Part shown: one piece after another, positions 11,073 through 19,360 of the stretch | Numbering within the stretch: the first letter of the stretch is position 1 | Layout of the letters: every line of letters starts with the position of its first letter | From: an uncultured Alphaproteobacteria bacterium | Lineage (GTDB): Bacteria; Pseudomonadota; Alphaproteobacteria; UBA8366; JADFVY01 | NCBI GenBank assembly: GCA_947259795.1 | Contig: CAMYNJ010000148.1 | Location: 1-34,833 of the forward strand | Direction of reading: 5' to 3' | Length of the DNA stretch: 34,833 bases | Program-made: the position numbers and the translations under genes | The notes under the pieces: model-generated | Seen by the model: the letters and a program-made list of their open reading frames with translations, nothing else | Database searches by the model: none | What the model was told of the DNA's origin: nothing

Positions 11073-11660
11073 ATGCTTTACAGCCTGCCCAACATCCTGA
11101 CGATTTCGCGCATTCTTGCGATTCCGTTGATCGTGGCGCTGTTCTGGGTCAAGGGCGATGCCGCGCGCTGGGCGATGCTGGCGCTTTTCGCCCTTGCCGG
11201 CGTCACGGATTATTTCGACGGCATGCTGGCGCGCTCCATGGGTAATATTTCCAGCCTCGGGCGGTTCCTGGATCCGGTGGCCGACAAGCTGCTGGTTTCG
11301 GCGCTGCTGATCATGCTGGTCTGGTCGGACAATATTTCCGGGCTGGTCATTCTGCCGGCGCTGGTTATCCTGTGCCGCGAAATCCTGGTTTCCGGCCTGC
11401 GCGAATTCCTGGCCGGCATAAAGGTCGGCGTCCCGGTCAGCAATCTGGCCAAATGGAAAACGGCCGTGCAGATGTTCGCGCTGGGGTTCCTGATCGTTGG
11501 CGCGGCGGGACCGGACTTCTGGCATCCCGAGATCACGACCACGGCCGTTGGCGAGGCATTGCTGTGGCTTGCGGCGCTGCTGACGATGATTACCGGATAC
11601 GACTATCTTCAGGCCGGCCTCAGGCATATGGCGGAAGATGACAGCGCGTCCGATGAATGA
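11073..11660 (+). CDS. pgsA: CDP-diacylglycerol--glycerol-3-phosphate 3-phosphatidyltransferase
   Basis: Membrane enzyme that makes phosphatidylglycerol-phosphate, the committed step to phosphatidylglycerol and cardiolipin. The 195-aa product has several hydrophobic helices and a perfect CDP-alcohol phosphotransferase motif D-x2-DG-x2-AR-x8-G-x3-D-x3-D (D46, D49, G50, A53, R54, G63, D67, D71; read as TDYFDGMLARSMG then LGRFLDPVAD). Length is typical. It starts 51 nt after uvrC, an adjacency conserved from enterobacteria to alphaproteobacteria, and its stop overlaps the mobB start region. Confidence 0.96.
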   Translation: MLYSLPNILTISRILAIPLIVALFWVKGDAARWAMLALFALAGVTDYFDGMLARSMGNISSLGRFLDPVADKLLVSALLIMLVWSDNISGLVILPALVILCREILVSGLREFLAGIKVGVPVSNLAKWKTAVQMFALGFLIVGAAGPDFWHPEITTTAVGEALLWLAALLTMITGYDYLQAGLRHMAEDDSASDE

Positions 11661-12216
11661 GGCGAGCCGATTGCCGGTTACGAACGATGTTTCCATGAAG
11701 ATATTCGGACTGGCTGGCTGGAGCGGCAGCGGCAAGACGACCCTGATGGTGCGCCTGCTGCCGGAGCTTGTAGGGCGCGGCCTGTCGGTCTCGACGGTCA
11801 AGCATGCGCATCACAATTTCGAAATCGACCGGCCGGGCAAAGATTCCTATGAACATCGCGAGGCGGGCGCGACGGAGGTCATGATAACCGGCGGCAAACG
11901 CTGGGCGCTGATGCATGAAATACGCGAGAAGGCGGAGCCGCGCGTCAGCGACCTGATGCACCATATGACGCCGGTGGATCTGCTGATGATCGAAGGGTTC
12001 AAAAACGACGAGCACTTCAAACTGGAGGTCTTTCGCTCCGCCACGGGCAAGCCGCTGATCTGCAGGCAGGACCCGAAGATCGTCGCCGTGGCAAGTGACG
12101 AAATTCTTGATGGGCTGGATATTCCGCAGTTGGACTTGAACGACATCCCGGCGATCGCAGATTTCATTATCGATTATTGCGATTTGAAGAGCGGAACGAA
12201 GCATGGCGCAGCTTAG
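11653..12216 (+). CDS. mobB: Molybdopterin-guanine dinucleotide biosynthesis protein MobB
   Basis: GTP-binding accessory protein for forming the guanine-dinucleotide form of molybdenum cofactor. Walker A is GWSGSGKT (22-29 from ATG 11653). Further MobB features include VSTVKHAHHNFEIDRPGKDS and the LLMIEGFK segment (Walker B region). Three starts are possible: 11638 (ORF track), 11653 (ATGAATGA overlap with the pgsA stop; 187 aa) and 11695 (MKIFGLAGWSGSGKT, 173 aa, closest to the usual MobB N-terminus). None has a clear ribosome site; 11653 is used because of stop/start overlap. It overlaps moeA by 14 nt. No mobA is in the window. Confidence 0.93.
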   Translation: MNEASRLPVTNDVSMKIFGLAGWSGSGKTTLMVRLLPELVGRGLSVSTVKHAHHNFEIDRPGKDSYEHREAGATEVMITGGKRWALMHEIREKAEPRVSDLMHHMTPVDLLMIEGFKNDEHFKLEVFRSATGKPLICRQDPKIVAVASDEILDGLDIPQLDLNDIPAIADFIIDYCDLKSGTKHGAA

Positions 12217-13459
12217 CGACGATTGTTTCGCCCATGGCGGCGCGCTGATGCCGCTGGACGAGGCGCTGGCGATGCTGGCGGAGCGGATCGGCCCGGTCGC
12301 GGAGACCGTGCGCCTGCCGCTGGCGGAGGCCGGCGGATGCCTGCTGGCCGAAGACGTCACGGCCGCGGTCGATGTGCCGCCGCACGACAATTCGGCGGTC
12401 GACGGATATGCGCTGTTTTTCGACGATCTCGACCCGGATGGGGAAACCCGCCTGCCGGTTACCGGCCGGGTGGCGGCGGGCCATCCGCTGGGCCGTGCGG
12501 CGGTGCGCGGCGAGGCGATCCGAATTTTCACCGGCGCGCCGATGCCCGAAGGGCCGGACACGGTGATGATGCAGGAGGACTGCCGCGAGGACGGCGATGA
12601 TGTGGTGGTTATGCCGGGCATCAGGCAGGGCGCGAACCACCGCCACGCCGGCGAGGATGTGCACGAGGGTGACGTCGTGCTGCGGCGTGGCCGACGGCTG
12701 AAACCCCAGGATATCGGTCTGGCCGCCGCTGTCGGGCGAACCGAACTGGCGGTCTATGAGCCAATCCGGGTGGCGGTGTTCTCCACCGGCGACGAGGTGC
12801 GCGAACCCGGCCAGCCCCTGCCCGATGGGGCGATCTACGACGCCAACCGCTATACGCTGATGAGCGCGGCCGCCCGGCTGGGCTGCAGGGTCAGCGATCT
12901 CGGCATCCTGCCCGACGACGAGGCGGTCATCGGCAAGGCGTTGGCCCAAGCCGCCGAAAGCCACGATCTGCTGTTGACCTCCGGCGGCGTGTCGGTCGGC
13001 GAGGAGGACCATTTGCGGGCCGCCGTCGAGGCCGGGGGCAACTTGCATTTCTGGCGGCTGGCGATCAAGCCCGGCCGGCCGGTGGCGATGGGCCAGATCG
13101 CCCGCACGCCGATCGTCGGCCTGCCGGGCAACCCGGGCGCGGTGCTGGTGACCTTCCTGCTGATCGCCCGGCCGATCCTGCTGCGGCTGGCCGGGATGGA
13201 GGATGTGACTGCACATCGTTTTGCGGTGCGGGCCGGATTCGACCACAAGAAAAAATCGGGCCGCCGGGAATTCGTTCGTGCCAGACTGACGGCGGGCGAG
13301 GACGGCGCGGCGGTGGTGCTCAAGCATGGGGCCAGCGGGGCGGGGATACTGTCTTCCCTGGTCGAGGCCGACGGGCTGGTGGATTTGGGGCCCGACTTGA
13401 CCTATCTAGAGTCAGGTAGCAGTGTTGATTTCCTGCCCTTCAGCGAGGTTTTGACATGA
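12203..13459 (+). CDS. moeA: Molybdopterin molybdenumtransferase MoeA
   Basis: Inserts molybdate into adenylylated molybdopterin to complete molybdenum cofactor. The product is 418 aa, normal for MoeA. It shows the N-terminal segment DVPPHDNSAVDGYAL, the central domain with FSTGDEVREPGQPL, the MoCF-binding loop TSGGVSVGEEDHL, and KPGRPVAMGQ plus GLPGNPGAVLVTFLL, then the C-terminal beta-barrel domain. ATG 12203 is preceded by GAGCGGAA. Its stop overlaps the moaD start as ATGA. The ORF therefore sits in the mobB-moeA-moaD-moaE translationally coupled block. Confidence 0.97.
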   Translation: MAQLSDDCFAHGGALMPLDEALAMLAERIGPVAETVRLPLAEAGGCLLAEDVTAAVDVPPHDNSAVDGYALFFDDLDPDGETRLPVTGRVAAGHPLGRAAVRGEAIRIFTGAPMPEGPDTVMMQEDCREDGDDVVVMPGIRQGANHRHAGEDVHEGDVVLRRGRRLKPQDIGLAAAVGRTELAVYEPIRVAVFSTGDEVREPGQPLPDGAIYDANRYTLMSAAARLGCRVSDLGILPDDEAVIGKALAQAAESHDLLLTSGGVSVGEEDHLRAAVEAGGNLHFWRLAIKPGRPVAMGQIARTPIVGLPGNPGAVLVTFLLIARPILLRLAGMEDVTAHRFAVRAGFDHKKKSGRREFVRARLTAGEDGAAVVLKHGASGAGILSSLVEADGLVDLGPDLTYLESGSSVDFLPFSEVLT

Positions 13460-13707
13460 AGATCCTCTATTTTGCCTTTCTGCGCCAGCGCACCGGCCTG
13501 GGCGAGGAAACCGTCAACGCACCGGACGAGATTCAGGATGTCGCCGGCCTGGTGGAATGGCTGAAGACGCGCGGCCCCGGCCATGCGGAGGCATTGCGGG
13601 ACGTCTCGGCGATCCGCGTCGCCGTGAACCAGGAATTCGCCGGCATGGACACGGCCATCGCCGCCAATGACGAGATCGCCTTCTTCCCGCCGGTAACGGG
13701 CGGCTGA
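13456..13707 (+). CDS. moaD: Molybdopterin synthase small subunit MoaD
   Basis: An 83-aa ubiquitin-fold sulfur carrier that, as a C-terminal thiocarboxylate, donates sulfur to precursor Z in the MoaD-MoaE complex. The start MKILYFAFLRQRTGLGEE and the C-terminal PPVTGG with the required Gly-Gly are diagnostic. It overlaps moeA by 4 nt (ATGA) and is 3 nt from moaE. Confidence 0.96.
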   Translation: MKILYFAFLRQRTGLGEETVNAPDEIQDVAGLVEWLKTRGPGHAEALRDVSAIRVAVNQEFAGMDTAIAANDEIAFFPPVTGG

Positions 13708-13710
13708 GCA

Positions 13711-14184
13711 ATGACCGTGAAGGTCCAGCGAGAGGATTTCGACGTCGGCGCGGAGATCGCGGCGCTGACGGCGGGCCGCTCCGATATCGGCGGCGTAGCG
13801 ACCTTCCTGGGCCTGGTGCGCGACATCGCCGGCGACGAAGAGATCAGCGCCATGACGCTGGAGCATTATCCCGGCATGACCGAAAAAATGCTGGCCGATA
13901 TCGAGGCTCAGGCGCTGGTACGTTGGCCGCTGGACGAAACCCTGATCATCCACCGCTACGGCCGGCTGGAGCCCGGCGACCGCATCGTTCTGGTCGTCAC
14001 CGCCAGCGCCCACCGCAAGGCCGCGCTTGAATCCTGCGAATTTCTGATCGACTGGCTGAAGACCAGGGCGCCCTTCTGGAAGCTGGAAGAAACCGGCCAG
14101 GGCGAACATTGGGTCGAGGCTAGGGAGAGCGACGACGAAGCCGCCACGCGCTGGAACAAAACGCCGGCAAAGGCAGCGCAATAG
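13711..14184 (+). CDS. moaE: Molybdopterin synthase catalytic subunit MoaE
   Basis: Large subunit of molybdopterin synthase, which converts cyclic pyranopterin monophosphate to molybdopterin using MoaD thiocarboxylate. The 157-aa product has VATFLGLVRD, the LEHYPGMTE segment, HRYGRLEPGD, and the catalytic lysine/arginine region ASAHRKAALESCEFLIDWLK followed by PFWKLEE. Length and motif order are standard. It starts 3 nt after moaD and ends the Mo-cofactor block; the next gene begins 62 nt later. Confidence 0.97.
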   Translation: MTVKVQREDFDVGAEIAALTAGRSDIGGVATFLGLVRDIAGDEEISAMTLEHYPGMTEKMLADIEAQALVRWPLDETLIIHRYGRLEPGDRIVLVVTASAHRKAALESCEFLIDWLKTRAPFWKLEETGQGEHWVEARESDDEAATRWNKTPAKAAQ

Positions 14185-14246
14185 CCGTGGCGGCAACCAA
14201 AATGCTTCACTGACCTCCGGTAAAGGGAGGCTGTATCGAGGGTTCA

Positions 14247-15134
14247 ATGGTGGCTGCACCCGGCAATCCAGAACGAGTCGCCATCGCGCGAATGGCCGTC
14301 TCCGCCGCCATATGGACGGCGTTCGTCCTCGTGGCCCACGAAGTGACCCACCGTTTCCTGCCGGTAACGGAGCCGGTTCCGGGGCCCGGGCTAAAGATGC
14401 TAGCCGTCCAGGCGGTGGCGATTACGCTGGCCACCCTGGCCCTGCTGGCGGTGCGCCAGCCGACCCACCTAATCACCCTGCGGGCGGTGCTAGCGACCGC
14501 GATCTGGGTCAGCCTGATCGTGCTGGGGCACTATCTGGCGCGTCTCGATGCGGCGGCGATCCGCGATACGCTGACGGCCCTGCGCGAGAGCCTGGGCATG
14601 GGCGCCCTGGTGGCGAGCGCGCTCATGCTGGCGGTGCTGCTGGGTCTGCCCTTCGTGCCCAGCGTCGAGATGGGATTATTGATGATGACGGTGTTCGGCC
14701 GCGAGGGCGCCGTCGCGGCTTGGCTGGCGACCATCGCCGGGCTGTCACTGGCCCATGCGGCGGGCCGCTACATGCCGGCCGACCGGGTGCATCACTGGCT
14801 GGACCGGCACGGGCTACTTCCAGCTAACCGGGATCCTGATAAATCCCCCATGGCCGATATGCTGGACCGCCTGCATCTGTCGAAAAAAAAGGGCCACCGC
14901 ATCGCCGCCTTCCTGCTGCGCCACCGCTACCTGTTGTTCGCGGCGCTGATCAACATGCCGGGCAATTCGGTGCTGGGCGGCGGCGGCGGCATCGCGCTGG
15001 TCAGCGGCTTCGCCCGCCTTTATCGCTGGCCCTGGTTCCTGCTGACCGCGGCACTGGCCTCGACGCCGATTCCGCTGCTGGTGTTTTTCGGCCTGATCCG
15101 CGTCGACGAATGGCTCGCCGCGTTGGGCGGGTGA
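14247..15134 (+). CDS. VTT/DedA-like polytopic membrane protein, function unknown
   Basis: A 295-aa membrane protein. Three hydrophobic helices fill roughly residues 10-100, followed by a region resembling the VTT (DedA/SNARE-associated) fold: a re-entrant-like loop GLPFVPSVEMGLLMMTVFG (about 132-150), a GR-containing helix (AHAAGRYMP), a charged cytoplasmic loop, then INMPGNSVLGGGGGIALVSG (about 233-252) and PIPLLVFFGL. DedA-type proteins are linked to lipid flipping and membrane homeostasis; that role is inference here because the match is to pattern, not to a full family profile. ATG 14247 has GAGGG five bases upstream. Convergent with thiQ, 7 bp apart. pgsA upstream may be a chance neighbour. 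Confidence 0.75.
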   Translation: MVAAPGNPERVAIARMAVSAAIWTAFVLVAHEVTHRFLPVTEPVPGPGLKMLAVQAVAITLATLALLAVRQPTHLITLRAVLATAIWVSLIVLGHYLARLDAAAIRDTLTALRESLGMGALVASALMLAVLLGLPFVPSVEMGLLMMTVFGREGAVAAWLATIAGLSLAHAAGRYMPADRVHHWLDRHGLLPANRDPDKSPMADMLDRLHLSKKKGHRIAAFLLRHRYLLFAALINMPGNSVLGGGGGIALVSGFARLYRWPWFLLTAALASTPIPLLVFFGLIRVDEWLAALGG

Positions 15135-15141
15135 ACAAGCT

Positions 15142-15852
15142 CTACACGACCAGGTATTTCGTGAGTTCCGGTATGTCCGTCGTGGCGAAGAGCGCTTCCG
15201 TTTGCTTGACGGTCAGGATTCGCCCCTGGTGGACGAAGGCGGTGCGGCTTGCCGCGTAGCGGGCATCGTCGGGCTGGTGGGAAACGACCAGCACGGTCAT
15301 CGCCTTTTCGCGGTGAATTTCACGAACCAGATCCAGCATCTCCCGGCGCAGGGCGGGTCCGAGCGCCGCGAAGGGCTCGTCGAGCAACAATACGGGCTTG
15401 TCGCGCACCAGGGCGCGCGCAATGGCGACGCGCTGGCGTTCGCCGCCCGACAGCTGCCCCGGCAGGCGGCGTTCGAACCCCGTCAGGCCCACCCGGTTCA
15501 AGGCAGTCGCAATTCGTTCGCGATCGGCCGCAGTCAGTTTCAGGGCAGGCGAAATGCCCAGGCCGACATTGGTCTTCACGTCGAGATGGGCGAACAAATT
15601 ATGCTCCTGAAACACCATGGTGACCGGGCGCATGCTGGGCGGCAGCGCCGTCACGTCCAGACCGCCGAGCCGGATGCTGCCGGAGAGCGGGGGCTCGAAG
15701 CCGGCGATCAGGTTCAAAAGCGTGGTCTTGCCCGACCCGCTCGGCCCGATGATGGCCAGGAAATCGCCCGGCCCGACCGTAAGGTCGAACCTCATATCCA
15801 TGTCTTCATATCTGAACCGGACATCGGACAGTTCGATCGCAGCGTCTGTCAT
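15142..15852 (-). CDS. thiQ: Thiamine/TPP ABC transporter ATP-binding protein ThiQ
   Basis: A 236-aa ABC ATPase that powers thiamine uptake. From ATG 15852 it reads [18 protein letters not shown]. Walker A GPSGSGKT (36-43), Q-loop Gln82, signature LSGGE (134-138), Walker B LLLDEP (155-160) and the H-loop VVSHQPDDA are all intact. The ORF-track start at 16146 runs back through thiP in another frame and is spurious; the ATG at 15852 overlaps the thiP stop as ATGA. Identity rests on the family and on position as last gene of a TPP-riboswitch operon with thiB and thiP. Confidence 0.95.
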   Translation of the reverse strand: MTDAAIELSDVRFRYEDMDMRFDLTVGPGDFLAIIGPSGSGKTTLLNLIAGFEPPLSGSIRLGGLDVTALPPSMRPVTMVFQEHNLFAHLDVKTNVGLGISPALKLTAADRERIATALNRVGLTGFERRLPGQLSGGERQRVAIARALVRDKPVLLLDEPFAALGPALRREMLDLVREIHREKAMTVLVVSHQPDDARYAASRTAFVHQGRILTVKQTEALFATTDIPELTKYLVV

Positions 15853-17480
15853 CTTCGGCCTTCCGGTTTCGCCGTTGCGCGTTCGGCGGCAAGGATCAGG
15901 AGCAGGCAAAACACCGCAAGCATGAGGGCTAGCCCCGCGGCGTCGGTCGTCCGGTAGCTGCCCATGCGCTGCAGGATCAGCAGCGGCAAGGTGGTCAGGT
16001 CTTCCGACCCGAACAGCGCCACCGCCCCCAGATCGCCAAGGGACAGCGCCATGGCGAAGGCGAAGGCCACCCCGAAGGCCGGCCGCAGGACGGGCCAGTC
16101 CGCCAGGCGCCATCGGTTCCAGCCGGACATCCCCAAGCTTTCGCACAGCCGGTCATGGGCGCCGGCGGCGTTGGCGTGCGCGGGGCCGAGAATGCGTAGC
16201 GTATAGGGCAGAGCCATCAGCCCGTTGATCGTCACCACCACGGCCGGCGCCAACGCAAAACCCTCGCCCACTCCGCGCAGCAGCACGAACCACCCCGCCC
16301 CCAGAAGTATCGGGGGCATCACCAGGATCAGGCTTCCACCCGATTCGCAGGCCATGACGAAACCGGTATGCCACCAGGCCTTGCCATTGGAGCGCTTCGC
16401 CGCGTGGGCGGCGATCAGCAGTGACCAGGCCAGGGCGATGCACAGCACCGCCGCCGCGGCGCCGATGGACAGGCTGGTCAGCACGGCTTGCCAGACGATG
16501 GCTTCATCCAGCAGCTTGCGAAACGGCGCGGTCAGGGCCGAGACCGTCAGCGCCACCAGCGGCAGGATTATAAATATCGCCGCCGAGGCGATGACGGCGC
16601 CGTCGCCGATCCGGCCGCCGAGCCCGGCGCAATCCGGCCGCGCGACCGCGCGGTTGAGGCTGGGCGTGGCGACCGTCGGCATGGTCAGGCGCATGCCGAT
16701 GGCAATCAGAAGGGCCGTCACGCCGAGCTGAACAAGGGCGAGAATCACCGCCCGGCCGGGATCGAAATCGAAGCGCAAGGCCTGGTAAATCGCAACTTCG
16801 ATAGTCGTCGCAGCCGGCCCGCCACCCAGCGTCAGCACGACGGTGAAGCTGGCGATGCACAGCATGAAGATCAGGCCGGCAATTCCCGGCAGGCCGGCGC
16901 GCAAGACCGGCCATTCGATAAAACGGAAGATGGCGCCGGATTTCATGCCGAGCTGGCTGGACAGGCGCCAGCTCTCGCCCGGGATGCGTTCCAGATGCAT
17001 GATCATCAGCCGGGCCGCCAGCGGCAGATTGAAAAATACATGGGCCAGCAGAATGCCGGTCAGGCCGTAAATATTGGGCATGCCATCACTGACCCCCAGC
17101 GCCCCCAAGCCGACGGAGATCCATCCGTGACGGCCCCAGACATCGACGACGCCAAGCACCACGACGAGGGCGGGCAGGGCCAGCGGCAGGGCGAACAGCC
17201 TCAACAACAGGCCGCGCCCCGGGAAAACCTGCCTCCGCGCAATGGCCCGCGCAACCGGGATGGCCAGACCGACCGACAGAACCGCCGAAAGACCGGCCTG
17301 CCACAGGGTGAAGCGCAGGACCCGCCACAGATAATCGTCCCACAATTCGCCGCCGGCGCCGGGAGAGGTAAGCGCCGTCACGGTCAGCGCGCCAAGCGCG
17401 CCGGCCATGACGACCGCAAGGCCCGCCAGGGCAACAGAACCGGCGAACAGACTCGGCAAATTCCGGTTTCTCGGAACCAA
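15849..17480 (-). CDS. thiP: Thiamine/TPP ABC transporter permease ThiP
   Basis: A 543-aa inner-membrane permease made of two fused BPD_transp_1 halves, as in ThiP (and FbpB-type importers). Each half has about six transmembrane helices and an EAA-like loop (first near the segment [20 protein letters not shown], second near [20 protein letters not shown]). The only start upstream of the first helix is TTG at 17480, which immediately follows the thiB TAG stop in the same frame (TAGTTG); no ATG is available before TM1. It overlaps thiQ by 4 nt. Substrate assignment comes from the riboswitch and neighbours. Confidence 0.93.
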   Translation of the reverse strand: MVPRNRNLPSLFAGSVALAGLAVVMAGALGALTVTALTSPGAGGELWDDYLWRVLRFTLWQAGLSAVLSVGLAIPVARAIARRQVFPGRGLLLRLFALPLALPALVVVLGVVDVWGRHGWISVGLGALGVSDGMPNIYGLTGILLAHVFFNLPLAARLMIMHLERIPGESWRLSSQLGMKSGAIFRFIEWPVLRAGLPGIAGLIFMLCIASFTVVLTLGGGPAATTIEVAIYQALRFDFDPGRAVILALVQLGVTALLIAIGMRLTMPTVATPSLNRAVARPDCAGLGGRIGDGAVIASAAIFIILPLVALTVSALTAPFRKLLDEAIVWQAVLTSLSIGAAAAVLCIALAWSLLIAAHAAKRSNGKAWWHTGFVMACESGGSLILVMPPILLGAGWFVLLRGVGEGFALAPAVVVTINGLMALPYTLRILGPAHANAAGAHDRLCESLGMSGWNRWRLADWPVLRPAFGVAFAFAMALSLGDLGAVALFGSEDLTTLPLLILQRMGSYRTTDAAGLALMLAVFCLLLILAAERATAKPEGRR

Positions 17481-18476
17481 CTACTTACTCATGGATTCGA
17501 GCCACTCGCCGACCCAGGCGCGGCGATTTTCGGCCACGATTTCGGGTGAATAAAGCAGCGTCTTCGATGGCTTGACCAGCCGGCCGAATTCGTCGGGCAA
17601 AGGTTTCGACAACGCCCCGGCCGGGAACATCCAGTTGTTCGTCGGGATGTGATCCTGGAAACCGGGACCGGTCATGAACGCCAGAAAGCGTCTGGCCAGC
17701 GCTTCGTTCGGTGTTGCCTTCAGCATGGCCGCCACCTCCACCTGCAGATAATGCCCCTCGGCGAATGACGCGGCGGCGTACTTTTCCGATTTCTCGGCGA
17801 TCCGGTGATAGGCCGGCGAGGTGGTGTAGCTCAGCACCATTTCCGCCTCGCCCTTGGTGAACAGGCCGTAGGCCTCGCTCCAGCCTGGGGTGACGGTGAG
17901 CACGCGTGGCCGCAACCGCGCCCAGGCTTCGCCCGCCTTGTCGCCGTAAACCGACTTCATCCACAACAGGAAGCCCAGCCCCGGGGTCGAGGTTCGTGGA
18001 TCCTGCAGAACGATCTTCTGCCCGGGGTCGCCCTCGACTAGTTCCTTCAGGCTGGCCGGCGGGTTGGCCACCTTCTCGGTATTATAGATCACCGCGAAAT
18101 GGGCGAAATCGTAGGGCACGAAGATGTCGTCCTTCCAGTCGATCGGCAGGGTAAGCTTCGACGTGTCCGTGCCATGGCCGGCGAACAGGTTCGTGGCCTT
18201 GGCCTCGGCGATCAGATTGGTGTCGAGGCCGAGCACGATGTCGGCCTTGGCGGACGCCCCTTCCAGTTTCAGGCGATTGAGGATGGCGACGCCGTCCTGG
18301 ATACCGACCCAGTTCAGCGTGCAGCCGCATTCAGCCTCGAAGGATTTCTTGATGGCGGGGCCCGGGCCCCAATCGGTAACGAAGCTTTCGTAGGTATAGA
18401 CGTTCAATGTCTCGGCGGCTTTCGCCGTTCCGGCAAAGGCGAGAAACATTGCAATGACGGCAATCAGATTACGCAT
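17481..18476 (-). CDS. thiB: Thiamine/TPP ABC transporter substrate-binding protein ThiB
   Basis: Periplasmic solute-binding protein for thiamine, TMP or TPP, 331 aa. ATG 18476 is preceded by AAGGAGAC at good spacing and gives a clean Sec signal peptide, [20 protein letters not shown], cut before [11 protein letters not shown]. Later features typical of Thi[10 protein letters not shown] and the C-terminal [20 protein letters not shown]. The ORF-track start 18626 reads through the TPP riboswitch and is rejected. Four cysteine positions are few: only the pair in ECGCTLNW, which may form a periplasmic disulfide. First gene of thiBPQ; expression should fall when TPP is abundant. Confidence 0.96.
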   Translation of the reverse strand: MRNLIAVIAMFLAFAGTAKAAETLNVYTYESFVTDWGPGPAIKKSFEAECGCTLNWVGIQDGVAILNRLKLEGASAKADIVLGLDTNLIAEAKATNLFAGHGTDTSKLTLPIDWKDDIFVPYDFAHFAVIYNTEKVANPPASLKELVEGDPGQKIVLQDPRTSTPGLGFLLWMKSVYGDKAGEAWARLRPRVLTVTPGWSEAYGLFTKGEAEMVLSYTTSPAYHRIAEKSEKYAAASFAEGHYLQVEVAAMLKATPNEALARRFLAFMTGPGFQDHIPTNNWMFPAGALSKPLPDEFGRLVKPSKTLLYSPEIVAENRRAWVGEWLESMSK

Positions 18477-18533
18477 CGGCGTCTCCTTCCATGTGACCGG
18501 AACGGATGAAGGGGCCGACTTTGCTAGGCGGAC

Positions 18534-18632
18534 TCCTGCTCCCTCCGCCGGCATTACCCGGATCAGGTTCATCGGGTTGGCAGGCCGCCTATTGCGTACA
18601 ACCTGCCTCTCAGCCGTTTCCGGCACCCCGTA
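18534..18632 (-). ncRNA. TPP riboswitch (THI element) upstream of thiBPQ
   Basis: The minus-strand leader holds the conserved aptamer parts in order: GGGGTGCC, GGCTGAGAGG, a variable P3 arm, AACCCGATGAACCTGATC, CGGGTAATGCCGGCGGAGGGA. The CTGAGA and ACCTGATC-CGGGTAAT-GCCGGCG blocks are diagnostic of TPP binding. About 60 nt separate the aptamer from the thiB ATG, including AAGGAGAC. A GGCGGA/TCCGCC pair (18549-18544 with 18532-18527) shares bases with the aptamer 3' side and could be part of the expression platform; the off-state mechanism is not resolved. Confidence 0.95.
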
Positions 18633-18643
18633 GAGTGAATGCG

Positions 18644-18672
18644 ACCATAAACCGTCGGGCCGGCGGGAACAA
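18644..18672 (-). promoter_or_regulatory. Promoter for the TPP riboswitch-thiBPQ transcript
   Basis: TTGTTC (18672-18667), 17-nt spacer, TATGGT (18649-18644). Predicted transcription start near 18637 puts the aptamer at the very 5' end of the RNA, as expected. Box matches are moderate; position is the main support. Confidence 0.5.
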
Positions 18673-18733
18673 AGGGAAATTACCCAAACATGAACTGGAC
18701 TGATCGTCGCCGCTGTGCTTTACGGTCCCGGTC

Positions 18734-19360
18734 ATGACCCGTTTCAGCATTCTTCTCGACGGCACGCTCAATCCGACCGACAGGCTCCGTGACCAGGTCG
18801 CCGGCAGCCGTGTTATTGCCGCCGATGGCGGGATACGGCATGCGCAGGCGCTCGGTCTCGATGTCGAGTTGTGGGTCGGCGATTTCGATTCCTCTGAACC
18901 CGGCCTGATCGCGCATAACGGCAATGTCGAACGCCAGACCCACCCGGCGGCGAAGGACAAGACCGATGGCGAGATCGCCATCGACGAGGCCCGGCGGCGC
19001 GGCGCCCGCGAAATTGCGCTGGTCGGCGGGCTGGGCGGTCAGAGCGACCATGCGCTGGCCCATATCATGCTCGGCCTCGGGCTGGAGCGCGAGGGCATCC
19101 GAGTCGTCATCACCAGCGGCGGGGAAGAGGCCTATCCCCTGCTGCCCGGCGTGCGGGCGCTGGACCTTCCGCCGGCCAGCCGGATGAGCATCATCGCCCT
19201 CGCCGATCTGGTCGGGCTGTCCCTGACCGGGGTGGAATGGCCGCTTGCCGACCGGACGGTCAAGCTGAGCAGTAGCCTGACCCTGTCGAACGTCGTTGTC
19301 GGGCCGCTGGAAATTACGCTCGGACAAGGCTATGGGGTGGTCGTCGCCTATCCCGGTTGA
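18734..19360 (+). CDS. thiN: Thiamine (pyrophospho)kinase, ThiN/TPK family
   Basis: Transfers pyrophosphate from ATP to thiamine to make TPP. The 208-aa product has VIAADGGIRHAQAL, the signature VGDFDSSEP (about 52-60), KDKTDGEIAIDEA, and LVGGLGGQSDHALAHIMLG, all hallmarks of the TPK catalytic domain, plus the C-terminal beta-rich TPK binding region. It is divergent from thiBPQ, so imported thiamine would be phosphorylated by its product. The riboswitch is on the other strand, so this gene is not under it. No strong ribosome site precedes ATG 18734. Its last 13 bp overlap the convergent gene. Confidence 0.93.
   Translation: MTRFSILLDGTLNPTDRLRDQVAGSRVIAADGGIRHAQALGLDVELWVGDFDSSEPGLIAHNGNVERQTHPAAKDKTDGEIAIDEARRRGAREIALVGGLGGQSDHALAHIMLGLGLEREGIRVVITSGGEEAYPLLPGVRALDLPPASRMSIIALADLVGLSLTGVEWPLADRTVKLSSSLTLSNVVVGPLEITLGQGYGVVVAYPG

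Noticed and set aside
14214-14230. CCTCC-GGTAAA-GGGAGG as a terminator after moaE
   Set aside because: Short stem without a U run and just upstream of the next gene's ribosome site.
15853-16146. N-terminal extension of thiQ in the ORF track
   Set aside because: It runs through thiP in another frame; ATG 15852 overlaps the thiP stop and gives standard length.
16488-17549. Plus-strand ORF of 353 aa antisense to thiP
   Set aside because: Charged, repeat-like translation without domain; the permease on the minus strand is clear.
18477-18626. N-terminal extension of thiB in the ORF track
   Set aside because: It translates the TPP riboswitch; the ATG at 18476 has a strong ribosome site and a proper signal peptide.
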